From CBFDBF01 sp050295355 (GTDB lineage Bacteria > Pseudomonadota > Gammaproteobacteria > Chromatiales > Chromatiaceae), in the NCBI GenBank assembly GCA_050295355.1, contig JBNKPL010000122.1, forward strand, positions 1 through 5,603: 5,603 bases of DNA. The letters run 5' to 3'. Within the stretch, counting starts at the first letter, position 1. The number at the start of each line of letters is the position of its first letter. Shown one piece after another: positions 1-5,073 of this stretch. The notes under the pieces were generated by a model that searched no databases, was not told the DNA's origin, and saw only the letters and a program-made list of their open reading frames with translations. The translations under genes were made by a program, and so were the position numbers.

Positions 1-152
1 CCAGGAGCAGCAAGCAGCAGCTCCAAACCTCGCCGCTGCTTCTCCTCATCGGGGGTAAAATCCGTTTCTATGGAAAAAAGCTGCCACAGCAACTTGGTCA
101 TACCATCGAGATCAGATAATCCGGCGGGACGAACCGTTACTGCGCTTCTCAT
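1..152 (-). CDS. GNAT-family N-acetyltransferase, N-terminal fragment (cut by window edge)
   Basis: Fifty codons are visible before the window ends. The protein begins MRSAVTVRPAG and has the usual GNAT opening: a first beta strand (VTVRPA), a short loop with acidic residues (LSDLDGM), then a helix (MTKLLWQLFSIE), followed by an acidic and basic stretch ending in GLELLL. The acetyl-CoA-binding R/Q-x-x-G-x-G/A motif would lie beyond the edge, so the family call rests on the N-terminus alone. The start is the ATG 2 nt after the draG stop. A strong ribosome binding site, GGAGG at 161-165, lies 8 nt upstream inside the end of draG, so the gene is probably translated as the last visible member of the nifB operon. 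The acetylated substrate is unknown. A small-molecule or protein-lysine acetyltransferase are both possible. Confidence 0.75.
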   Translation of the reverse strand, partial: MRSAVTVRPAGLSDLDGMTKLLWQLFSIETDFTPDEEKQRRGLELLLAAP

Positions 153-154
153 AA

Positions 155-1090
155 TCAGTTCCTCCGACCGGCCAACTCCAGTAGCGCCAATGCCTGCTTT
201 TCACATGCGATTCGGGTTTTAGCATCCAGCGCCTTGAGCCAGACTTTCGGGATGGCATCCACACCGTAGAAGGCCCCGGCCAGCATACCAACGATGGCGC
301 CAGTGGTATCGGCGTCACCGCCACGGTTGACCGCATCCACCAGTATCGCTTCAAAACTGTCATGCGCAAAGAACGCCTGAAATACCGTTTTCAGGGTGTG
401 CACGATCCAGGCGCTGGGATTCTCCGCCCTTTTGCGATCAAACCGGTAAGGCTTGTGCGTCTCAGCCAATTGATCGGCAAACTCCCGCAACCTTACCTTG
501 GACTCACCCTTCAGGGCCGCCACGGTCATCTGCAATACGGTCTCGGTGCCCGCATCCGCCTGCGGATTGTTGTGGGTGATGTGCGATTGGGTGCGCGATG
601 CCGTGATCATCTCTTCCAGGGTTGCATTCCAGTAGCACAACGCGATGGGCAAGGAACGCATGCAAGCGCCGTTACCCGCATCGAACTCGTTTTCCGGGAC
701 AAAGGATTCACCGCTATTGCGAAAATGGACAAGCCCCCTGCGCACGGTATTACCGATATCCACCGGCTTGCTGCGCATCCAGTCATCGAACGCCCGCGCC
801 GCCGCATCGGCCTCTACTCCGCCGCATTGGATAATGGAACGGCCCAGGGCAAGACTCATCTCGGTGTCGTCGGTCACCCGTCCCGGTTTCAGGTGCAGCC
901 AGCCGCCGCCGATAATTTTATCGTGCACTCCGTATTTATGCTGGATCTCCCGCGGGGTAAGAAACTCGGTGGTGGCGCCCAAGGCATCGCCCACCGCCAC
1001 GCCGAGATAGGCGCCCACCGCCCGTCGCTGCAAATCCTCCTGCAGAGCACCTGTTCCAAGCAGACCGGCCCATCCACGGAACGAGAACAT
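155..1090 (-). CDS. draG: ADP-ribosyl-[dinitrogen reductase] glycohydrolase (DraG)
   Basis: DraG removes ADP-ribose from the arginine of nitrogenase Fe protein (NifH), restoring activity after DraT-mediated shutdown by ammonium or darkness. It is a cytosolic, all-helical, dinuclear Mn-dependent hydrolase. The 311-residue product keeps the metal and active-site set of the family: Glu42 (GATTEF), Thr73-Asp74-Asp75 (RVTDDTEM), Asp111 and Asn114 (DIGNT), and Asp259/Asp261/Thr262 (GGDADTTGA). These correspond by a constant early offset of 14 to the known Rhodospirillum rubrum residues Glu28, Thr59-Asp61 and Asp97. A conserved SHITHNN stretch is at 169-175. Length is close to the roughly 294 residues of the R. 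rubrum enzyme. I chose the ATG at 1090 because it overlaps the nifQ stop (TGATG) and has GGAGGA just upstream; a GTG at 1129 would add 13 atypical residues. No draT is present in the window. Confidence 0.96.
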   Translation of the reverse strand: MFSFRGWAGLLGTGALQEDLQRRAVGAYLGVAVGDALGATTEFLTPREIQHKYGVHDKIIGGGWLHLKPGRVTDDTEMSLALGRSIIQCGGVEADAAARAFDDWMRSKPVDIGNTVRRGLVHFRNSGESFVPENEFDAGNGACMRSLPIALCYWNATLEEMITASRTQSHITHNNPQADAGTETVLQMTVAALKGESKVRLREFADQLAETHKPYRFDRKRAENPSAWIVHTLKTVFQAFFAHDSFEAILVDAVNRGGDADTTGAIVGMLAGAFYGVDAIPKVWLKALDAKTRIACEKQALALLELAGRRN

Positions 1091-1665
1091 CACTCCTCCG
1101 GTCCGAAGCACTCTCGGTAATCGGCGCACACCTCGCAGCTCGGCGCGCGGCAGGTGTAGATACCCTCCGCCTCGCAGAGCTGCTTATAAAGAAACTTTTT
1201 CCACTTCATATCCTTGCTGTTACGTTGCGCCAGCGGCTTGAAGTTTTCCAGCATCAGACGGGAAAGATCCTTACGGCTCCAGAGGCCGAGATCCTGCCAC
1301 AGGTGGTCATCCCCCATGCAACCGGCTACGACGATATCCGCCAACCAAAGTTCCGAGTCACTGGCACCGTTGCGGTTATCCAGCAACAGTTTGCGCAGCT
1401 CTTCCATTTCATCCCCACGACGCGGATCACGGACGCGGTGATGAATCGACAACTCCATGGGGTGGATAGACGGAAAGTGGTGCCGCAACATATTCCGGAA
1501 CTCAACAGCGTTCAGCCCCATATGATCAGGCAGCGCGCCATAACCCAGGTACCAGGAGGCGAGCATGGGCGCCATGATCTCTTCCATGACCTCACCACGG
1601 CGCCCGTTCATTAACCAGTCATGAATCTGTTCCGGCGTTTCCTTTGTCATAAGGTTACCCAACAT
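1090..1665 (-). CDS. nifQ: NifQ, molybdenum donor for FeMo-cofactor synthesis
   Basis: NifQ is an iron-sulfur molybdoprotein that is thought to deliver molybdenum, as a Mo-Fe-S cluster, to the NifEN/NifH complex that matures FeMo-co. The product has 191 residues, near the usual size. The family hallmark C-x4-C-x2-C-x5-C is complete near the C-terminus (Cys172, Cys177, Cys180, Cys186, in CRAPSCEVCADYREC). The central block AGCMGDDHLWQDLGL (114-128) and the following lysine- and arginine-rich segment MKWKKFLYKQLC (153-164) also fit NifQ. The start at 1665 overlaps the stop of the preceding gene (TGATG) and has GAGG 7 nt upstream at 1673-1676. A downstream ATG at codon 6 has no comparable ribosome binding site. 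The stop overlaps the draG start by one base. Position directly after a NifO-like gene matches the order in Azotobacter. Confidence 0.96.
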   Translation of the reverse strand: MLGNLMTKETPEQIHDWLMNGRRGEVMEEIMAPMLASWYLGYGALPDHMGLNAVEFRNMLRHHFPSIHPMELSIHHRVRDPRRGDEMEELRKLLLDNRNGASDSELWLADIVVAGCMGDDHLWQDLGLWSRKDLSRLMLENFKPLAQRNSKDMKWKKFLYKQLCEAEGIYTCRAPSCEVCADYRECFGPEE

Positions 1666-2087
1666 CAGTTCACCTCACTGCACGTGAATGAGGGCTCCGG
1701 TACGGGACAGGACTGAAGATCCTTATCCGGGTCCAGAACCACGCCGAGGACCTCCAGCACCGGTCCCGCTACAAAGCCCGACTGCCGAACTTCACCGAAC
1801 CGCATCAGGGGACGGCGGATCAATATGGGCTCGGCCAACATAAGTTGCAGCGCCTGTTCTTCGTCCAGGGCATGGATGTCGATGGTGCTATCCTTTACCT
1901 GATGAGCGCTGTCGTTAAACCACTGAGCCACGGGACGGTCGGCAAAAAAGGGACGCAGCCCTTCGGCGGTCCACACCTCGCTTAACAGATCCCGAACCAC
2001 CAACTGATGCCCCAGGGTAAGCAGCAGTTTCTTCTGCCGCCGGTTACCCACGCAGCTGGGCTTTTCATAAAAGATCAGCTCTGGCAT
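1665..2087 (-). CDS. nifO: Nitrogenase-associated ArsC/Spx-like protein (NifO-like)
   Basis: A 140-residue thioredoxin-fold protein of the arsenate reductase (ArsC) superfamily, in the branch found inside nif clusters. The N-terminal strand MPELIFYEKP leads into the nucleophile loop with Cys12 and Arg16 (C-V-G-N-R), the same spacing as Cys12 and Arg16 of the R773 ArsC loop. The later PILIRRPLM segment (87-95) matches the ArsC region that carries a catalytic arginine before a cis-proline. The first reading of the sequence as an arsenate reductase is unlikely, given the nif context and the divergent loop. In Azotobacter vinelandii the equivalent gene, nifO, sits between fdxN and nifQ and has been linked to molybdenum use shared with nitrate assimilation; its biochemical role is not settled. 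The start overlaps the ferredoxin stop (TAATG). Only a weak AGG precedes it, so expression probably relies on coupling. Confidence 0.86.
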   Translation of the reverse strand: MPELIFYEKPSCVGNRRQKKLLLTLGHQLVVRDLLSEVWTAEGLRPFFADRPVAQWFNDSAHQVKDSTIDIHALDEEQALQLMLAEPILIRRPLMRFGEVRQSGFVAGPVLEVLGVVLDPDKDLQSCPVPEPSFTCSEVN

Positions 2088-2365
2088 TAACGTGCCTGTA
2101 TCTCCGCTTTAACCTGCGCGATACGTTCAGGCGGGATACCGGTCAGGGAACCGGCCGGATTGGCCGCCTTGCCAAATGAGTCGATGATCGCTCCCTCAAT
2201 AGGACAGATGCTCACGCACTGGGGATGAGCAAAGTCGCCGTCACACTCGGTGCACTTATCGGTGTCGATACGGAAATGGGGCCAGGCTTCGAAGATCGCC
2301 TCACTGGGGCAAAGGGGTTCACAGGCCCAGCAGTTCACGCAGCTCTCGATGATTTCATATGCCAT
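2087..2365 (-). CDS. fdxN: 2[4Fe-4S] ferredoxin of the nifB operon (FdxN-like)
   Basis: A 92-residue cytosolic ferredoxin with two cysteine sets: C-x2-C-x2-C-x3-C-P at Cys9, 12, 15 and 19, and C-x2-C-x8-C-x3-C-P at Cys38, 41, 50 and 54. The six to eight extra residues in the second set are typical of the Allochromatium-type (Alvin) low-potential ferredoxins and of FdxN proteins encoded behind nifB. A roughly 35-residue C-terminal extension follows, ending in a charged helix (PPERIAQVKAEIQ). The likely role is to donate electrons for NifB radical-SAM chemistry or cofactor assembly, as shown for FdxN in A. vinelandii; that assignment here is by homology and position. I set the start at the ATG at 2365, because GAGGAG at 2372-2377 overlaps the nifB stop 6 nt upstream. 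The open frame continues further upstream but overlaps nifB and has no ferredoxin character. Confidence 0.96.
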   Translation of the reverse strand: MAYEIIESCVNCWACEPLCPSEAIFEAWPHFRIDTDKCTECDGDFAHPQCVSICPIEGAIIDSFGKAANPAGSLTGIPPERIAQVKAEIQAR

Positions 2366-2375
2366 GACTGACTCC

Positions 2376-3875
2376 TCAGGCGCTGATCTGCAGTTGAGCG
2401 GCTGGGATCCTCTTTTCCACCAGCCCCCGCTCCACCATCTCGGCGTAGAGCGCGGCCACCGCCTCTTCGATAGGCTCCATGGCGTATTCGCCGTTGGGCT
2501 GGATACCCGCCGCCTCCAGCTGTCCCCATGGCTCGTAGCCGATCTTGGCGCAGAGCACCGCCTCACATCCATCCAGGACACGGATAGTCTTCTGTAGGGC
2601 CGTCTCGGCATCGCCGCAGGTATCACCGCCGGAACAGTAGAGGTCCACCTTGCGGTGGCCGATAAAACGCACGTCGTTGATAGACGCCTCGTAGATCAGA
2701 AACTCCCTGGCGTGACCGAAGTGCTGGTTGATCACGCCGCCGCCGCTGGTGGCCACCGCCATCAACACAGGCCGCGGTTCACGGCTTGGCATCTTGATGG
2801 AGGAGAGCGCCACCATGGCCTGGCTGGCACTGGCCTGCTGCTCTTTGCGCTTGGCCTCCACACTAGCCTGGTATTCCACACGTCTCTGCATGGCGGCCGG
2901 GTAGTCGATCTCCATCTTCTCCACCTTGTCCATGGTGAACTCGTGGCCGCGGTCCTCACCCAGCATGCCCACCGCATCGGCACGGCACTGGCGGCAGTGG
3001 CGCATCATGTTCATGTCGCCCGCGCACTTGTCCTGCAGCTCCATAAGCTCATCGTTGGTGGGACCGCGTTGGCCCATAACGCCGTAGAAGGTGCCGTGTT
3101 CGTTCTCCGCGATCAGCGGCATGACGTTGTGCAGGAAGGCCCCCTTGGCCTTAACCGCCTTGCTCACTTCTTCCAGGTGCTGATCGTTGACGCCGGGGAT
3201 CATCACCGAGTTCACCTTCACCAGGATGCCGCGCTCGGTGAGCATCCGCAGTCCCTTCTGTTGCTGTTCGATCAGGATCTTCGCCGCCTTGACGCCCTTG
3301 ATGCGGCGGTTGTTCCAGAAGATCCAGGGGTAGATCTTGGCGCCGATTTCGGGATCAATACAGTTGATGGTGATGGTGACGTGGTCGATGTTGTGCTTGC
3401 ACAGCTCCTCTACCTGTTCCGGCAGATTGAGGCCGTTGGTGGAGACGCAGAGTTTGATGTCCGGCGCCTTCTCGGTGAGCTGACGGAAGGTCTCGAAGGT
3501 GCGCTCGGGATTGGCCAGGGGATCGCCGGGACCGGCGATGCCGAGCACGGTCATCTGCGGGATGTTGGCCGCCACCGCCATCACCTTCTTCACCGCTTGG
3601 TCCGGAGTCAACACTTCCGAGACCACGCCGGGGCGGGATTCGTTGGAACAGTCGTACTTGCGGTTGCAGTAGTGGCACTGGATGTTACAGGCCGGGGCCA
3701 CCGCCACATGCATGCGCGCAAAGTGGTGATGGGCCTCTTCGGAAAAGCAGGGGTGATTATGCACCTTCGCGCGGATATGTTCCGGCAGGTGGGCGAGCTG
3801 ATCGCTGGAGCCGCCGCAGCCCGAGCTGCTGCATCCCCCCTCGCTGGCGCTTTGACCGACTACCTTCAACTGCAT
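2376..3875 (-). CDS. nifB: NifB, radical-SAM FeMo-cofactor precursor (NifB-co) synthase
   Basis: NifB fuses two [4Fe-4S] clusters and inserts the central carbide, derived from S-adenosylmethionine, to make NifB-co, the 8Fe core used by Mo, V and Fe-only nitrogenases. The 499-residue protein has the usual proteobacterial layout. A Cys/Gly/Ser-rich N-terminus (GGCSSSGCGG, 13-22) is followed by HPCF (41-44) and the radical-SAM cysteines Cys63, Cys67 and Cys70 (CNIQCHYC), with NRKYDCSNESRPG after them. The SAM-binding GPGDPLAN is at 115-122. The cluster-binding CRQC is at 294-297. A C-terminal NifX/NafY-like domain (about 369-480, starting PVLMAVATSGGG with NQHFGHA) can bind cofactor precursor. 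The start is the ATG at 3875, 8 nt after GGGAG at 3884-3888; a TTG at 3890 overlaps that site and was rejected. It is the first gene after the NifA/sigma-54 control region. Confidence 0.99.
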   Translation of the reverse strand: MQLKVVGQSASEGGCSSSGCGGSSDQLAHLPEHIRAKVHNHPCFSEEAHHHFARMHVAVAPACNIQCHYCNRKYDCSNESRPGVVSEVLTPDQAVKKVMAVAANIPQMTVLGIAGPGDPLANPERTFETFRQLTEKAPDIKLCVSTNGLNLPEQVEELCKHNIDHVTITINCIDPEIGAKIYPWIFWNNRRIKGVKAAKILIEQQQKGLRMLTERGILVKVNSVMIPGVNDQHLEEVSKAVKAKGAFLHNVMPLIAENEHGTFYGVMGQRGPTNDELMELQDKCAGDMNMMRHCRQCRADAVGMLGEDRGHEFTMDKVEKMEIDYPAAMQRRVEYQASVEAKRKEQQASASQAMVALSSIKMPSREPRPVLMAVATSGGGVINQHFGHAREFLIYEASINDVRFIGHRKVDLYCSGGDTCGDAETALQKTIRVLDGCEAVLCAKIGYEPWGQLEAAGIQPNGEYAMEPIEEAVAALYAEMVERGLVEKRIPAAQLQISA

Positions 3876-3881
3876 TATTCG

Positions 3882-3888
3882 TTCTCCC
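3882..3888 (-). promoter_or_regulatory. Ribosome binding site of nifB
   Basis: On the minus strand the sequence GGGAGAA precedes the ATG at 3875, with 8 nt between GGGAG and the start codon. This decides the start: the TTG codon at 3888-3890, which would add five residues, lies on top of the site itself. Confidence 0.8.
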
Positions 3889-3896
3889 AACTGGAT

Positions 3897-3909
3897 GTCC
3901 CGCGGGGAC
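3897..3909 (-). promoter_or_regulatory. Small GC-rich hairpin in the nifB leader
   Basis: GTCCC-GCG-GGGAC is a perfect 5-bp inverted repeat with a 3-nt loop. It falls within the predicted 49-nt untranslated leader of nifB, between the sigma-54 promoter and the ribosome binding site. It could stabilise the 5' end of the transcript. It is short enough to be chance, and no U-tract follows, so it is not a terminator. Confidence 0.3.
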
Positions 3910-3933
3910 TGAAAACCTGTTTGGGATACCTCA

Positions 3934-3950
3934 ATGCAAGCGGTGTGCCT
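3934..3950 (-). promoter_or_regulatory. Sigma-54 (RpoN) -24/-12 promoter of the nifB operon
   Basis: The minus strand reads AGGCACACCGCTTGCAT. It matches the consensus TGGCAC-N5-TTGCA at all but the first base and keeps the invariant GG (3949-3948) and GC (3937-3936) separated by exactly 10 nt. Transcription would start near 3924, giving a leader of about 49 nt before the nifB ATG. Promoters of this class require an enhancer-binding activator. The two NifA sites found upstream supply the expected partner, which makes a chance match unlikely. Confidence 0.93.
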
Positions 3951-3966
3951 ACTTTATAAAGGCGCG

Positions 3967-3993
3967 TATCTTTTTGTTATTAATAGTTTTTTT
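3967..3993. promoter_or_regulatory. AT-rich segment, possible IHF site between promoter and NifA sites
   Basis: This stretch is almost wholly A and T after position 3970 and lies between the -24/-12 promoter and the two NifA sites. Integration host factor usually binds in this position to bend DNA so that NifA can touch the sigma-54 holoenzyme. TATCTTTTTGTTA at 3967-3979 matches the IHF consensus WATCAANNNNTTR at all defined positions except the two A residues after C. The location supports the idea; the sequence match is only moderate. Confidence 0.5.
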
Positions 3994-4011
3994 CTACAGT
4001 CTCCCGCGCCA

Positions 4012-4027
4012 TGTAGGGGATGCGACA
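4012..4027. promoter_or_regulatory. NifA upstream activator site, proximal
   Basis: TGT-AGGGGATGCG-ACA is a perfect TGT-N10-ACA, the binding site of the nitrogen-fixation activator NifA. Its centre is about 95 bp upstream of the predicted nifB transcription start, in the usual range for NifA sites. Confidence 0.88.
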
Positions 4028-4044
4028 GGTCCGCCAGGGACAAA

Positions 4045-4060
4045 TGTGCGTATTGTTACA
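4045..4060. promoter_or_regulatory. NifA upstream activator site, distal
   Basis: TGT-GCGTATTGTT-ACA is a second perfect TGT-N10-ACA. Its centre lies 33 bp from that of the proximal site, close to three helical turns, so two NifA oligomers would sit on the same face of the DNA. It is about 128 bp upstream of the predicted nifB start. No sigma-54 promoter facing the hydrolase gene was found, so both sites probably serve nifB only. Confidence 0.86.
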
Positions 4061-4082
4061 GAGACGCAAGCGGGTAGAACGG

Positions 4083-4088
4083 TACAAT
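4083..4088 (+). promoter_or_regulatory. Possible -10 element of the hydrolase gene
   Basis: TACAAT matches the sigma-70 -10 consensus TATAAT in five of six bases and would give a leader of about 50 nt. No good -35 hexamer is present at 16-18 bp upstream: the nearest TTGTTA (4053-4058) is 24 bp away. The call is therefore weak, and the true promoter may depend on an activator. Confidence 0.25.
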
Positions 4089-4144
4089 AGCCACAGCCTC
4101 CTACCCGATAGCGAACGGAGGATTCAATACCAAGAGGAAAAGAG

Positions 4145-5005
4145 ATGAATATACGGAACCTGCTAGCCATACTTCTGCTGGCCACTGCCATCGCGGGATG
4201 CGCCCCCATTCAACCCCAGCCTGAAGAGCATGTGGCCACAGTGGATTCGGCCGATGGCAGTCCCATTCTGTACGGCACCGCGGGCCAGGGCGATGTCGCC
4301 ATCGTCTTTATCCACTGCTGGACATGCAACCATGAATTCTGGCAGCCGCAGGTCGATCACTTCTCCCGCACCCACCGGGTGGCGTGGCTAGACCTGGCGG
4401 GACATGGACTCTCGGGAAGCATGCGTAAAAACTATACGATAGAGGCGTTCGGCAAGGATGTGGCGGCGGTCGTCAACGAAATCGGCGCCGAGCGCGTCAT
4501 CCTGGTGGGCCACTCCATGGGCGGTCCGGTGGCCATTGAAGCGGCCAAACTGCTGGGCGGGCGGGTGATCGGAATCGTCGGCGTAGATACCTTCTACACC
4601 CCGTTCCAATGGCCGAAAACCGAGGCCGAGATCGAGGGCTTTGTAAAACCGTTCAAGGAAAACTTCCGAGCCACATCCGAGGGCATGGTGCGTTCCATGT
4701 TCACCCCCAACGCCGATCCGGCGGTGATCGACTGGGTGCTGGAACAGATGTCAGCGGCCGATCCCAAGATGGGAACCAGCGCCATCTACTCCATATTCCG
4801 CTGGAGCGCGAAGAATGTCCCGGATACGCTAAAGCAATATGCCGGGAAACTGCGCAACATCAACGGCGCGCCCACAGGCAAGGAGACCGCACTGGATGAG
4901 AGTGTCACCCTGGTTCCCCAGGTGGGTCACTTCGTAGCCCAGGTCAAGCCGAACGAGTTTAACCAAATCCTGGCAGGGATCATTGCGGACTACCAGTCCC
5001 AGTAG
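4145..5005 (+). CDS. Alpha/beta-hydrolase fold lipoprotein
   Basis: A 286-residue secreted hydrolase. The N-terminus is a lipoprotein signal peptide: Asn/Arg start, hydrophobic core LLAILLLATA, and lipobox AIAGC with Cys19. Alanine at +2 predicts transport to the outer membrane under the Lol rule. The hydrolase core follows: oxyanion-strand segment FIHCWTCNHEFW (55-66), LDLAGHGLSG (82-91), nucleophile elbow GHSMGG with Ser124, and histidine motif VGHF with His262. The usual acidic residue after strand 7 is not obvious: the expected INGD-type stretch reads INGAPTGK (239-246). Asp148 in VGVDTF after strand 6 is a possible substitute. A helical cap lies at about 155-235. The substrate (ester, lactone or other) cannot be read. 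AGAGGA at 4133-4138 is a good ribosome binding site. The gene is divergent from nifB and shows no functional link to it. Confidence 0.9.
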   Translation: MNIRNLLAILLLATAIAGCAPIQPQPEEHVATVDSADGSPILYGTAGQGDVAIVFIHCWTCNHEFWQPQVDHFSRTHRVAWLDLAGHGLSGSMRKNYTIEAFGKDVAAVVNEIGAERVILVGHSMGGPVAIEAAKLLGGRVIGIVGVDTFYTPFQWPKTEAEIEGFVKPFKENFRATSEGMVRSMFTPNADPAVIDWVLEQMSAADPKMGTSAIYSIFRWSAKNVPDTLKQYAGKLRNINGAPTGKETALDESVTLVPQVGHFVAQVKPNEFNQILAGIIADYQSQ

Positions 5006-5023
5006 CCGCCATCCCTGAGAAAG

Positions 5024-5058
5024 CCCCGACCCTCATTCATACCGCATGAGGGTTGGGG
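5024..5058. terminator. Inverted repeat between convergent genes, likely bidirectional terminator
   Basis: The arms 5024-5036 and 5046-5058 pair over 13 bp with a single G-U wobble and a 9-nt loop, just after the hydrolase stop and before the end of the chemotaxis gene read from the other side. No strong T-run follows on the plus strand. On the minus strand the stem is followed by CTTTCTC, only weakly U-rich. Position between converging genes supports a shared terminator or transcript-end stabiliser. Confidence 0.6.
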
Positions 5059-5073
5059 TTGGAGCAACGTTAG

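Noticed and set aside
362..1120. Plus-strand open frame of 252 codons opposite draG
   Set aside because: It lies antisense to a draG with every active-site residue intact, has an Arg/His-rich composition and shows no family motif.
1091..1129. Upstream GTG start for draG at 1129
   Set aside because: It would overlap nifQ by 40 nt and add a non-conserved RRLPRVLRTGG leader. The ATG at 1090 has the GGAGGA site and the TGATG overlap seen at the other junctions.
2087..2626. Longer 179-residue start for the ferredoxin
   Set aside because: The first 87 residues overlap nifB in another frame and are Arg/Ser/Trp-rich with no domain. The ATG at 2365 has a good ribosome binding site and gives the normal ferredoxin N-terminus.
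2655..3959. Long plus-strand open frame of 434 codons opposite nifB
   Set aside because: It is antisense to a certain nifB, is rich in His, Leu, Val and Asp as expected from the complement of GC-rich coding DNA, has no recognisable domain and runs into the nifB control region. It is a shadow of nifB codon usage.
3994..4016. CTACA-N13-TGTAG inverted repeat overlapping the proximal NifA site
   Set aside because: The half-sites are in the opposite order to a NifA site, the spacing fits no regulator I know, and five bases per arm is within chance for this length.
3876..4144. Search for an FNR/Anr box (TTGAT-N4-ATCAA) or plus-strand sigma-54 promoter
   Set aside because: No acceptable match to the FNR consensus, and no GG-N10-GC in promoter context facing the hydrolase gene, was found by reading both strands.
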